DNA of 64,000 bases from the NCBI RefSeq assembly GCF_000230975.2, contig NC_021172.1, positions 744,001-808,000 of the forward strand, written 5' to 3'. This document shows, piece by piece, positions 28,017 through 38,530 of the stretch (positions within the stretch are counted from its first letter, which is position 1; each line of letters opens with the position of its first letter). The translations under genes and the position numbers were made by a program. This DNA is from Hyphomicrobium denitrificans 1NES1. GTDB taxonomy: Bacteria > Pseudomonadota > Alphaproteobacteria > Rhizobiales > Hyphomicrobiaceae. The notes under the pieces were generated by a model. That model did no database searches. It saw only the letters and a program-made list of their open reading frames with translations, and had not been told where the DNA came from.

Positions 28017-30302
28017 ATGATGCTTGTTGCCTTACAGTGTTCAACAAGCTTCGCCAGGGCAGTGCGGGCCAGCAATTTGCGCACTTATTTACAATACGGA
28101 GCGGCGCTTCTGGTCGCCGCTGTATTAATAGCGATTGCCGTGATGCCGTCGGCCTCGTTTCTGGTCGGCGATTGGCGGCGCGATATGGAGGTTCGCTCCA
28201 AGCTAATCTTTAACTCGATTCAAGATCAAGTCGCACGGCAGTTGGCAAATGGAAATGATGCCGCGCTCGCTCGATTTTTCGAACGCCTGACCGGCGATGA
28301 GAAACTCCTAGCGCTCGGCTTCTGCGATTCAAACAGCGAGCTTCGCGATGTGACGAAATTCATGCCCGCAGCAATAACGTGCGAGAAGCTGGCGCGTGCT
28401 GAGACGCCGAGCTTCTCGACGTTGACGAGCGGTGGACGCAATATCTTCGTGGCGTCGTTTCCGATTTCCGTGAAAGACACGAGCGGTCACGTCGTGATCT
28501 TGCATGATCTTTCCTACATCGAGCAACGCTCCGCACAAGCACGGTACTACTGGGCGCTTGCTGTTGCTGCGATCGCGATCGGGCTCGGCATTCTGGGCAC
28601 GTTCCTCATTTCAAACCTTATCCGGCGCTGGCGCAATCTGGTGCGCGAGTCGATCAAAGAAGCGCGGATGGGCACGCTTGCGGACGCCTCAGGTGAAGCG
28701 ATCTCGGTCCTCGGGCCGGAACTCCGTGGGCTGCTGCGAGAGTTGCGGTCGGAACAGACGGCGGGTTCGGCCATCCAAGTCGATTGGTCTCCGGAAACTC
28801 TTCATCTGTTGCTTGAAAAGGAATTGCCGGAAACGGAAGTCATCGTCGTCTCCAACCGCGAGCCCTACATCCACAACCGCATTAACGGCGAGACCGTGCT
28901 GCAGATTCCGGCGAGCGGCCTCGTTGCGGCTCTGGAACCCGTTATGCGGGCGTGCGGCGGAACGTGGATCGCGCACGGCAGCGGCTCGGCCGACCGCGAA
29001 ACCGTCGATGCCAACGACAGAGTCGCAGTGCCGCCTGCTGCTCCAGCTTACGCTCTGCGGCGGGTCTGGCTCTCGGAGGAGGAACAGAACGGCTACTACT
29101 ATGGCTTTGCGAACGAGGGACTATGGCCGCTCTGCCATATTTCGTTTGTGAGGCCGACGTTTCGGGAGGGCGACTGGCGAACCTATGAAAACGTCAACGC
29201 GCGTTTCGCGGACGCCATTGCAGAAGAATCGAAGGGACGGGACCCGATCGTTCTCGTCCAGGATTATCATTTCGCACTTCTGCCGAGGCTCCTGCGCAAG
29301 CGGCTGCCGCGCGCGACCATCCTGATGTTCTGGCACATTCCGTGGCCGAACGCCGAGACGTTCAGTATTTGTCCGTGGAAGGAAGACATCATCGACGGCC
29401 TGCTCGGAAGCGATGTTTTAGGATTCCATACGCAATTCCACTGCAACAATTTCATGGAAACCGTCGATCGCTTCATCGAGAGCCGCATCGATCGCGAGCG
29501 GGCGTCCGTCACGCTTGGCGGACATGAGACTATTGTGCGGCCCTATCCTATTTCCATTGAATGGCCGCCGGCTGCACTCGCGTCGCAGAAGCCTGTTGCA
29601 GAGTGCCGTAAGGCGGTGCGCGAGCGCTTCGACATTGGCCAGGACGCGATGCTTGGTGTCGGGGTCGAGCGGTTCGACTATACGAAAGGCGTTCTCGACC
29701 GGTTGCGCGGCGTCGATGAGCTGTTGACGCGTCATTCCGAATGGAAGAACCGCTTTGTTTTCATTCAAGCGGCGGCGCCAACGCGGAGCAAGCTCGAGAC
29801 GTACCAGGGGCTACAGGAAGAAGCTCTGGCTCTCGCCGCAGAGATCAACGAGAAGCATGGCGGTAAACCGATCAGGCTGGTTATCCGTCACCATGAGCCC
29901 GATGAAGTGTTCGAACTCTTCCGCGCCTCTGACGTCTGCGTCGTCAGCAGCCTGCATGACGGCATGAATCTCGTTGCCAAGGAATTCGTCGCGGCGCGGG
30001 ACGACGAGCAGGGTGTTCTCATTCTCTCGCATTTCGCGGGAGCCTCACGCGAACTAGCGGAAGCTTTGATCGTTAACCCTTATGACCCGCACGGCTTTGG
30101 TGAAGCCATGAACGAAGCGCTGACGATGCCGCGCGACGAACAACGTGCGCGGATGCGGCTCATGCGGGCGTTGGTGCGTGAGCGCAATGTCTACAGGTGG
30201 GCCGGACAGATGCTACTCGACGCGAGCCAGCTTAGGCGGCGTCAGCGCGTATTGGACCTGATTGATCGGCGAGGAGCTGCTTTGACGGCTGCACGGCGTT
30301 AG
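28017..30302 (+). CDS. otsA: Membrane-anchored trehalose-6-phosphate synthase with sensor-like N-terminus
   Basis: A 761-residue fusion. Residues 1-270 form a two-helix membrane module (helices near 27-49 and 177-199) enclosing a periplasmic loop of about 125 residues, followed by a HAMP-like linker. Residues from about 274 are a GT20 trehalose-6-phosphate synthase ([56 protein letters not shown]), making trehalose-6-P from UDP-glucose and glucose-6-P. No otsB phosphatase is next to it. Ordinary OtsA is soluble and about 470 residues, so the N-terminal half is the odd part and suggests activity controlled by an external signal. Confidence 0.88.
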   Translation: MMLVALQCSTSFARAVRASNLRTYLQYGAALLVAAVLIAIAVMPSASFLVGDWRRDMEVRSKLIFNSIQDQVARQLANGNDAALARFFERLTGDEKLLALGFCDSNSELRDVTKFMPAAITCEKLARAETPSFSTLTSGGRNIFVASFPISVKDTSGHVVILHDLSYIEQRSAQARYYWALAVAAIAIGLGILGTFLISNLIRRWRNLVRESIKEARMGTLADASGEAISVLGPELRGLLRELRSEQTAGSAIQVDWSPETLHLLLEKELPETEVIVVSNREPYIHNRINGETVLQIPASGLVAALEPVMRACGGTWIAHGSGSADRETVDANDRVAVPPAAPAYALRRVWLSEEEQNGYYYGFANEGLWPLCHISFVRPTFREGDWRTYENVNARFADAIAEESKGRDPIVLVQDYHFALLPRLLRKRLPRATILMFWHIPWPNAETFSICPWKEDIIDGLLGSDVLGFHTQFHCNNFMETVDRFIESRIDRERASVTLGGHETIVRPYPISIEWPPAALASQKPVAECRKAVRERFDIGQDAMLGVGVERFDYTKGVLDRLRGVDELLTRHSEWKNRFVFIQAAAPTRSKLETYQGLQEEALALAAEINEKHGGKPIRLVIRHHEPDEVFELFRASDVCVVSSLHDGMNLVAKEFVAARDDEQGVLILSHFAGASRELAEALIVNPYDPHGFGEAMNEALTMPRDEQRARMRLMRALVRERNVYRWAGQMLLDASQLRRRQRVLDLIDRRGAALTAARR

Positions 30303-30931
30303 AGCGATGGCGAGTGCCCGCGCAGATCACCGCCAAACCCTGGACCACGAATATCGAGCGCCAACCAATGTCCTTCATCGTGGCCGACGGGATTCGGATT
30401 GTCAGAATGTTCGCGCCAAACGGATTTCGGACAATCAAGCGGCACCCCACCGCTGGATCATTGACGCGCGGACAACCTGGTGGCTGCTTATTGTTCGCGG
30501 CCAAAGCCATGCGAGCCTGTCTCGCGGGCCTTCTAGACATGGCGCTCCGCGAATACAAGCAATGCATGGCGCACGACGAGGAGATAGCCATTCCCGACGG
30601 CTTGCCGCAAGAGCTCCTCGGCCTGCTACGCCACGGTCGCGACCTCGCGCTCGACCGCGCCAGTGTCGTCCACGAGGCCATCGCAGTCACGTCAACCGCC
30701 TGCCCATCGACAAGGTGCCGGAGAAGTACCACCGCTTCCACAAAGACCGCAAGGAAACCCACACCGCGCGTGTTTGAAGCGCTGTAGTGCGCATTCCCCC
30801 CACCCCCCAAGCGAGACGACAGCCGAGCGCAGCCCGCCCCAGAAACAGCGAGCGCGAAGCGCGACCATGTTTCGTCGGCGGGTTTGTCGGAGCCCCTGGA
30901 GCGAAGCGGAACCCGAAGGGCGAGACGAGGA
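30303..30931. other. Left flank of the accessory island, possible broken small gene
   Basis: Between otsA and the first long inverted repeat. A plus-strand frame near 30540-30690 (YKQCMAHDEEIAIPDGLPQELLGLLRHGRDLALDRA) looks protein-like and seems to continue in another frame as VNRLPIDKVPEKYHRFHKDRK, so it may be a frameshifted small gene. I do not recognise it. Base composition changes here to GC-rich direct and inverted repeats. Confidence 0.35.
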
Positions 30932-31003
30932 GCATCGGACGCGCGGGATTTCGTGTGTTCGTTAGCCCCACTGGACTAACGCGACGCACCGCGCGTCCGA
31001 TGC
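30932..31003. repeat. Long inverted repeat with nested hairpin
   Basis: Perfect 15-bp arms GCATCGGACGCGCGG (30932-30946) and CCGCGCGTCCGATGC (30989-31003), with an inner 5-bp hairpin GTTAG/CTAAC (30961-30965, 30976-30980). It can form a cruciform. It shares the core ATCGGACGCG with the repeat at 31329. Could be a plasmid resolution, transfer or partition site; function not shown. Confidence 0.75.
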
Positions 31004-31328
31004 CCCGCAGTCGGGGGGGCGCCCGGCTATGCCGGCCGACCTCGTGCCGACAGCCGAGCCCGCGATCGCGGCTCCACCTGCGCGAAAGCAAGCGCTCTGT
31101 TTGGCCAGCACTGGAGAGCACACCAAACGCGGGCGAGTGCCGCCAGTTCCGTCGTTAGTGTGGTGCTACGCAAGCTTGCACACACTCGACGGAATGGCGG
31201 CACGAGGTCGGGCGGCAGCCCGACAAAGGGGGTGGGGGGAAATGCGTTGAATTGCAGTGCCTTTTGTTTCGCGTGCCCTCTGCAGCGCCCTACAAACGCG
31301 CGTAGGGGTGTGTGTAGGGGTGCAAAGC
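31004..31328. other. GC-rich spacer between the two inverted repeats
   Basis: No gene recognised. Contains short direct repeats such as GTAGGGGTG (two copies near 31302-31321). The sequence has the feel of a plasmid non-coding region. Confidence 0.4.
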
Positions 31329-31372
31329 CTATCGGACGCGTTCGATACCGCGTATCGCGACGTGTCCGATAG
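31329..31372. repeat. Second inverted repeat sharing the ATCGGAC core
   Basis: CTATCGGAC (31329-31337) pairs with GTCCGATAG (31364-31372), and pairing continues inward through CGATAC/GTATCG around a 3-base centre, with a few mismatches. About 44 bp in all. The shared ATCGGAC/GTCCGAT ends link it to the repeat at 30932, 0.4 kb away. Confidence 0.7.
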
Positions 31373-31421
31373 GGGAGAAGGTAGAGTCGGTTCCTCGTGC
31401 CTTGGATGTTCGTCTGACGGA

Positions 31422-31994
31422 TCAGGACGCGAGATCGGCGATGATATTGGTGAGGTCGATTTCGTCACCACCGAAGCTTGCGATCATCGCTTGAAGCACC
31501 GCATCCGGCTCAAGTTTGTCGAGATCGAGCGGGTGTCCGGCTTGGTGGGCGAGTAGCGTCAGGAAGGTGAGTTGGGTTCGGCCGTTGCCCTCCCGGAAGG
31601 GATGGATCGCGTTGAGCTCGGCGAGGAAGTGAGCGGCAGCAGCTGCAAACTCACTTGTGCCGAGGCCGCAAAGGTAGCGCTGCTGCTTTAATCCGGCAAA
31701 GACACGAGTCATCTCCGCGGCGATGTTTTCCGGATAGCAAAACACGCTCTGGCCCTTGGCAATCCGAACGGTCCGGTATTTTCCAGCCCACGGAAAGACG
31801 TCCTGAAAGAGGTGAAAGTGGATCGCGCGGTAGTGCGTGGCTGAGAAACGGCCGTTGGGTAAAGGCTCTTCGGATCGCGCGAAGGTCATCGCCGTCTCGA
31901 AGCGTTCGAGCGCCTCCTTAGAGGTGAGACCCGCTTTATTCTTGAGAACAGAGCTGCCTGAATGGCAGTAGGGATCGCGTTCTGCCTCGTACAT
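31422..31994 (-). CDS. Fic domain protein (probable toxin)
   Basis: A 190-residue Fic protein. The catalytic motif HPFREGNGRTQ, near residue 130, is complete, so it should transfer AMP or a related group to a target protein. The family-typical FHLFQDVFPWAGKYRTVRI precedes it. It begins 9 bases after a small gene of antitoxin type, and the two very probably form a toxin-antitoxin pair of the class often carried on plasmids. No inhibitory helix is evident within the Fic protein itself, which fits a separate antitoxin. Confidence 0.9.
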   Translation of the reverse strand: MYEAERDPYCHSGSSVLKNKAGLTSKEALERFETAMTFARSEEPLPNGRFSATHYRAIHFHLFQDVFPWAGKYRTVRIAKGQSVFCYPENIAAEMTRVFAGLKQQRYLCGLGTSEFAAAAAHFLAELNAIHPFREGNGRTQLTFLTLLAHQAGHPLDLDKLEPDAVLQAMIASFGGDEIDLTNIIADLAS

Positions 31995-32003
31995 GAGCGA
32001 GGC

Positions 32004-32225
32004 TTATTTCTTCCCGAACTTCTGGGCAAGCTCGGAGCGACGCTTCGCTGGGTTCATGCCTTCAGTTCGGGCAAGCTCTTTGTGCATGGCTTGCGTGAGC
32101 GTGATTCCTTCCACGGAGCTTATGCTACTGAAGGCGCCCCGGCCGAGCGTGAATTGGCCCGTGCGCGCATCGCGCTTAAGGCTGCCGCTAGATTTCTTGC
32201 TGCACTGGGAGACCGTCTTTGCCAT
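32004..32225 (-). CDS. Antitoxin partner of Fic protein
   Basis: About 73 residues from the ATG at 32225 (MAKTVSQ). It is basic, with RDARTGQFTLGRGAFSSISSVEGITLT and a C-terminal AKRRSELAQKFGKK; the FxxISxVEGI pattern is typical of small proteins encoded just before Fic toxins in alphaproteobacteria. Position, strand and size support an antitoxin. In-frame extension to 32330 lacks family similarity. Confidence 0.7.
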   Translation of the reverse strand: MAKTVSQCSKKSSGSLKRDARTGQFTLGRGAFSSISSVEGITLTQAMHKELARTEGMNPAKRRSELAQKFGKK

Positions 32226-32450
32226 GGACGGAATATAGCACGCGGGGCGTTGATCTGCACGTGGCACTTGCACGCGAATGAGGCGAAAGTAGCAAAATAG
32301 CCGTGTCGCAGAATATCTGTTTTGCGACACGCAAAGCTCATATTGTCAAGCAGGCCACCTTCATTTGACAGATATGGGTGAATGTACTCCTGAAATGCAA
32401 CGCGCCGCCGCTCTGTTGAGACACTTTGTAACCCGTTTCGTTTGATCGGT

Positions 32451-32744
32451 TCAGGCTGTGCCCTTTTTGTTGTTTTTCGTTGTGGGAATTCCAGTGCCCG
32501 TAGACCCCCGCGAAAAACTTTTTGAAATCTTTCTCTGATTGCCCCCGCCGATCGTACGGCCGTCACGTCTGGCGGGCTCGGCCGTCTGACTCTTCGCCGG
32601 CTGAGACGAATGAGAAATGTCTCGGGAGCCCAGATGGGCCGCATCGAGAGCGATAATCTCGAATGGGATGCGCTCGTCGATAATCACTCGGCGCAAGAAG
32701 AGCTCCATGGCCTCGGACATGTTGAGGCCGATCCCTTTTGCCAT
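32451..32744 (-). pseudogene. Truncated RelB/DinJ-type antitoxin
   Basis: The first 35 residues (GIGLNMSEAMELFLRRVIIDERIPFEI) match the middle of RelB/DinJ antitoxins. The usual N-terminal strand that contacts DNA (about 20 residues) is missing upstream of the ATG; the frame upstream has no start codon next to the good GGAGGAGG at about 32779. The tail is basic and unlike the family. No RelE toxin follows. Probably a broken antitoxin remnant. Confidence 0.55.
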
Positions 32745-32849
32745 AGGGTAGGCGCAAAGGTGATAGTACTTCCCTCCTCCCCTACCCAGTCAGCCGCGCC
32801 TTCAATTCCTTCCTTGATGCATTTGAGTTTTGTATTTCGCTTTAAGCGT

Positions 32850-32905
32850 CCCTATTTTTTAGGTCTGTAAATATAGATATGGATATAAATACTATTATAG
32901 TGTCG
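32850..32905. other. AT-rich stretch
   Basis: A marked AT-rich segment (TTTTTTAGGTCTGTAAATAT, then alternating AT to about 32900) in otherwise GC-rich DNA, right next to the iteron-like array. It is a natural candidate for a DNA unwinding element of a plasmid-type origin. Confidence 0.5.
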
Positions 32906-32933
32906 CGTTGTTTTACGTATCGCGTAACGTTTC

Positions 32934-33050
32934 TTTACAAGAGGCGTCGCAATTATTTACGAGGGCGTCGGGAATCGCGACGGCGTGTAAGGACTTTTGA
33001 CAGGGCGTAAAGCTTCGCGACAGGGTGTCCAAAATCTTTACAGGGTGGCG
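32934..33050. repeat. Iteron-like array, candidate plasmid replication origin
   Basis: Six degenerate direct repeats of the form TTTACAGGGCGTCG begin near 32934, 32956, 32975, 32995, 33014 and 33035, a period of about 19-22 bp (two helical turns). Examples are TTTACAAGAGGCGTCG, TTTACGAGGGCGTCG and TCTTTACAGGGTGGCG. The array abuts an AT-rich stretch, the usual layout of an iteron origin. The SPARTA operon starts 0.3 kb to the right. No typical Rep_3 or RepABC initiator is adjacent; the helix-turn-helix protein at 36.6 kb is the nearest candidate. Confidence 0.6.
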
Positions 33051-33375
33051 TAGAGCGCGGCTGGTACCTTGGATCTGCGTTTCAGCGAGATGCCGGAGAT
33101 CAGAAATGGGCACCGGGGAATTATCAGTCATTGGGTCGGCTAGCACATATTTGATGGACAGCGTTGCTCGCCGAGCGCAGCCTGCCTCCGGTCATCGTCC
33201 AGAATAGTTACCCCGCAATCGCCGTGCCGCTACGTATGCAGCACCTCACCGACGGCCGTCGCGTGGCCGGCACTGAGGGGGCAATCAGCCTCAAATAAAG
33301 CAATGCACGACACGCGGGATTCCGCACTGCTTGCGTAACACCCCCCAGGCTATACTCGAGGCGGAGGCGAATCAC

Positions 33376-34787
33376 GTGGCAGACCCCAACGCGATAACAG
33401 CGGCACAACGGCAGACGATTCTGATTACGCATGCAAATGCGGAAGACAATGACGTCGCGCGCTGGCTGGCGGCACGGCTGGTGATGGCGGGCTATCACAC
33501 GTGGGTCGATCTGCGGTCATTGAAGGGCGGCCAAGATTTCTGGGACGAGATCGAAAACGAACTCCGGCATCGTGTCATCAAGCAGATCGTTCTGATCTCG
33601 CCCCACATTCGCAAACCTGGTGTCAAGAAAGAACTCGCGCTCGGCGACGCTATCGGCCGTCAGCTAAACGATCCGGATTTCATGATCCCGATCCGTATCG
33701 CGCCAGTTCCCCACTCGGAATTTCCGCCCGAACTCCTGCGGCGCAATGCCATCGAAGCTCAGCCCAGCTGGTCAGCTTGCCTCCCGCTTCTGCTTGAGAC
33801 CTTGCAGGATGCCGGCGTGCCTCGATCGACCTCCGGCCGCGGCGATCTCGTCGCCAACATTGTTGCCGCGCAGGAAGCTGCCCGGCGGGCTATTGTCCGG
33901 TCGCCAGAGAAACTCGTGTCGAATTGGTTCGATCTTGCACCTGGCAGGCCCAATCTCAGGATGTTTGGAAGCAAAGGCACGCCGGGCCAGTTGGACGCTT
34001 GGCTGGACACTGTGCGGCTACCCTTCATTCGCCACAGCGGGCTCGTGGCCACATTCTGCGATCCTGCAACCTTTGCAGCAGCGGGCAGCCGCGGCCCCAC
34101 GCTGGTTGACCGGTTCAATCTTCCTTTCGACAGCCTAGTTCGGGGCCGCGATGATACGCCCTTCGTCAATCGCGCAGACGCCCGCCGCAACGTCACCAAT
34201 CTTGTCCGCCAGCACTGGGATCTGGCGCTCGAACGACGGGGCCTCAAAATATTCGAGTTCGCCGCCGGCAAGACGGGTTGGTACTTTCCTGACGGCCTGA
34301 TCGACGGCTCCGTCACCGCCGACCTCGGCGATGGGTTGCGCGTCGACCGCATCCTCAGCGGCAAGTTCAAGGAGCGGCGTTGGCATCTCTGTCTTGTCGC
34401 CCGAACGCGGCTGTGGCCAGATCCGCTGTCCGCGTCCATGCCAACATCGCTCTCTCCGAGGACGGCAAGGTCCTCGCAGGCGAGGCCACGCACGGGCTGC
34501 GCCGCCGACTGACGCGCTCCTGGTGGAACAACAAGTGGCGCGATCTGCTCCTCGCTGGCATGCATTGGCTTGCAGAAGGACAGCCGGTGCTATCGATGGC
34601 TGCTGGGGCCGAGATGTTCGGCGTCTCAACCTTGCCCCGTCGAGCGGAAATTCCCGTCTCCTTTCAGGCAAGCGAAGGACGTGACGCGGAGGAAGATGCG
34701 GCAGGAGAGATCCTTCTGTCATCCGAACTCGACGACGAGGTGGGCGAGGAGTTGTCCACTCCCGACGAGGAGCAGAACGACGCATGA
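33376..34787 (+). pseudogene. TIR-APAZ protein of a SPARTA system, one-base frameshift
   Basis: The reconstructed product is about 470 residues. From the GTG at 33376 (GGCGGAGG upstream) residues 14-150 are a TIR domain (ILITHANAEDNDVARWLAARL; YHTWVDLRSLKGGQDFWDEIENEL with the expected catalytic Glu; IVLISPHIRKPGVKKELALG). The rest is an APAZ domain that in known systems binds the Argonaute. The first frame runs to 34512 but loses sense after DPLS near 34430. The conserved end (RVHANIALSEDGKVLAGEA; SWWNNKWRDLLLAGMHWLA) continues in another frame to 34787, consistent with loss of one C in TCC(C)GCG. It is a genuine inactivation or a base-call error. In SPARTA the TIR hydrolyses NAD(P). Confidence 0.88.
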
Positions 34788-36319
34788 CACTCGAGGCAAT
34801 CCACCTGCCGGAACCGTTGCTCGCATTTGCACACGGCCAGTCGCTAGAAGGGCCCAAGGATGGGCTGTTCCTGTTCGGCCCGGTCGAGGATGCGAGTGGC
34901 CGCAATCAGGTCCGTATCGGTATCATCGGAACGCCGGAGGGCGTTGGGCTTGCGCGGCTCTGGCTTAGGCGCCTGTCGGGCTTCATCCTCGGCAAGACCG
35001 ACAAGAGCGGCAATCCGGTATCATGGGCACCCTCGTGGCCCGGCTTCGCCGAGTGTTTCGGGGTCTCCCTTCCACTGCAAGGTACCGCCGAGCTAAAGCT
35101 CGATCGCGTCGCCGTCGAGGCCGCGATCAAGAAGGGGAATCGCGCCGATGCCGTTAGGTCGACGGTGATCATGTTCGCAGCCGCCATTCGCAATCATGTC
35201 CGCACCGAGGAGCGGCAACCCGACCTGTGGTTAGTCGTGGTGCCCGATGTTGTCTTCCGGTACGGCCGACCGCAGGTCGGCCTCCCGCCCAAGGCAGAGC
35301 GCACACGATCGACGATCATCTCGGCCAAGGCTGCGAAACGGGCGCTCATCGGCGGCGACCTGTTTCCCGAGATCGTCGACGAAGCAGAGACCTATCTTTT
35401 TTCGAGCAATTTCCATCACCAGCTCAAGGCTGAACTGCTGCAGGACAAGATAGCACTCCAACTCGCCCTCGAGAGCACGCTGGAGGATCGGGCGATCACC
35501 AACGCCAAGGCAGAGCGCCGTCGTGGGCTGCTGGACGAGGCAACCGTCGCCTGGAACTTCGCCACGACGCTGTACTTTAAGATGGACGCCAAGCCGTGGG
35601 CCCTGGCCGAGGTGCGACCCGGCGTTTGCTACGTTGGCTTGGTTTTCAAGAAGAACCCCTCTCCAACTGCCGCAGGCGAGACATGCTGCGCAGCGCAGAT
35701 GTTCCTAAATTCGGGCGACGGTCTCGTGTTCCGCGGTGCCCTCGGACCCTGGTACTCCGATAAGACGCGCGAGTATCACCTCTCGCTGAAGGCGGCCAAG
35801 TCTCTCATGATCTCCGTGGTCAACGGCTACAAGGCCAAACACGGACGCTACCCCGTTCAGTTGTTCATCCATGGCAGGCACACGTTCAACGTCGATGAGT
35901 GGCGTGGCTTCGCCTCCGCCGTCACTGATGAGACCCAGTTAATCGGCGTGCGCATCCAGAGCCAGGATGACATGCGCCTATTCCGCCCGCAGGCATCCAC
36001 CCCTGTCCTGCGCGGGACGGCTATTCTCGTGACCAAGCGCACGGGGCTCCTGTGGACCCTCGGGTATGTCCCGCGCCTTGCTAGCTACCAGGGCTTCGAA
36101 ACACCCAAGCCGCTATCCGTCGAGGTCACGCATGGTGATGTCGATCTGAAGCAGGTGCTCGCTGACGTACTTGCCTTGACCAAGCTCAACTATAACGCCT
36201 GCGATTTTGCGAGCGGATTGCCCGTGACGCTGAAGTTCGCCGATCGTGTCGGCGAAATTCTCATGGCCTCCCCTCGGACCGTCTCGGCACCACCTCTTCC
36301 TTTCCGCTTCTATATTTGA
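34784..36319 (+). CDS. Short prokaryotic Argonaute (MID-PIWI) of a SPARTA system
   Basis: A 511-residue short Argonaute, full length. The MID-domain guide-binding region is FHHQLKAELLQDKIALQ (residues 210-226). The PIWI domain spans about 255-511 (WNFATTLYFKMDAKPWALAEV; CYVGLVFKK; GALGPWYSDKTREYHL; LFIHGRHTFNVDEW). The first catalytic Asp of active PIWI is absent in VCYVGLVF, as in short Argonautes that only bind nucleic acid. The ATG overlaps the TIR-APAZ stop by four bases (ATGA), the usual operon layout. The known role is guide-directed sensing of invader DNA that switches on the TIR NADase and kills or arrests the infected cell. Confidence 0.93.
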   Translation: MTLEAIHLPEPLLAFAHGQSLEGPKDGLFLFGPVEDASGRNQVRIGIIGTPEGVGLARLWLRRLSGFILGKTDKSGNPVSWAPSWPGFAECFGVSLPLQGTAELKLDRVAVEAAIKKGNRADAVRSTVIMFAAAIRNHVRTEERQPDLWLVVVPDVVFRYGRPQVGLPPKAERTRSTIISAKAAKRALIGGDLFPEIVDEAETYLFSSNFHHQLKAELLQDKIALQLALESTLEDRAITNAKAERRRGLLDEATVAWNFATTLYFKMDAKPWALAEVRPGVCYVGLVFKKNPSPTAAGETCCAAQMFLNSGDGLVFRGALGPWYSDKTREYHLSLKAAKSLMISVVNGYKAKHGRYPVQLFIHGRHTFNVDEWRGFASAVTDETQLIGVRIQSQDDMRLFRPQASTPVLRGTAILVTKRTGLLWTLGYVPRLASYQGFETPKPLSVEVTHGDVDLKQVLADVLALTKLNYNACDFASGLPVTLKFADRVGEILMASPRTVSAPPLPFRFYI

Positions 36320-36592
36320 TGAGCGGGTCTTTTCGTAGAGCCGATGGGAATCGCACCTGTGTCGCTGAGTTTGGATGTCTGCTTGTTGGCAGTATCCGGA
36401 CGACGCGTCGATCGACTTCTGAGCCTACCAAGCATCCGTGTCCCACTTCCGGTTTCTCCGCGTCACATCTTTGACTCTCAGGACAAGGACAATTGACTCC
36501 CCTTCGGCTCGGGAGGTGATCCTTACGCATTCTGCGGGGCTAGTTCTTCGGAATCGCATGAGCGTCCTCCCCCGTAAAGCCGACACGCGCTC

Positions 36593-36994
36593 TTAGTCGC
36601 CGAACACGAGCGCCTTCGTGACTTCAACGGTGTCGCGCCATTTCTGTGTCGAACGGAGGTAGCCGGTCTCCGGCTGGAGCTCGACAAGGCCCACCTCGCG
36701 CAGGCGCTTGATCATCCCGTGGATGGACTGGCGAGAGAAACCGAGGCTCTGGCCGAGCTGCTCCTTGGAGGCGAAGCACCAGCCAGGCACGGGGCTGTGC
36801 GTGCTCGAAAGCTTATGGACGCTGTCGGCCAGGCAGTATTCGTGGATCGAGATGCCGAGCTTCTTGCGTGCGGAGTGCAGGATCAGCGTGTAGCGGGCCT
36901 CTTCGGTCTGTAGACGCTTGCGCTTCTGCTGCGCGGCCTGGCGGCCTTCCTCGATCCTCTGTGCCTGAGAACCTAAATTGACGCGATTGAAAGC
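36593..36994 (-). CDS. Helix-turn-helix replication-type protein
   Basis: About 133 residues from the ATG at 36994. After a basic, coiled N-terminus comes a winged-helix domain (YTLILHSARKKLGISIHEYCLADSVHKLS; GWCFASKEQLGQSLGFSRQSIHGMIKRLREVGLVE; TGYLRSTQKW), the pattern found in plasmid and phage replication-initiator-like proteins. It lies between SPARTA and a coiled-coil gene on the same strand as the latter. It might bind the iteron or palindrome arrays nearby; this is inference. Confidence 0.65.
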   Translation of the reverse strand, partial: AFNRVNLGSQAQRIEEGRQAAQQKRKRLQTEEARYTLILHSARKKLGISIHEYCLADSVHKLSSTHSPVPGWCFASKEQLGQSLGFSRQSIHGMIKRLREVGLVELQPETGYLRSTQKWRDTVEVTKALVFGD

Positions 36995-37066
36995 CATAGC
37001 GCTTGCCCGCATTATAGCGCGGCTAGAGCGCGTCAGTGGGTTATCAACAGTAGATGAAGGAATGCC

Positions 37067-38529
<1,463 letters not shown>

Positions 38530-38530
<1 letters not shown>

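Noticed and set aside
36330..36440. tRNA-like sequence (GGGAATCGCACC near a possible acceptor end)
   Set aside because: No matching acceptor, anticodon and T stems could be paired on either strand.
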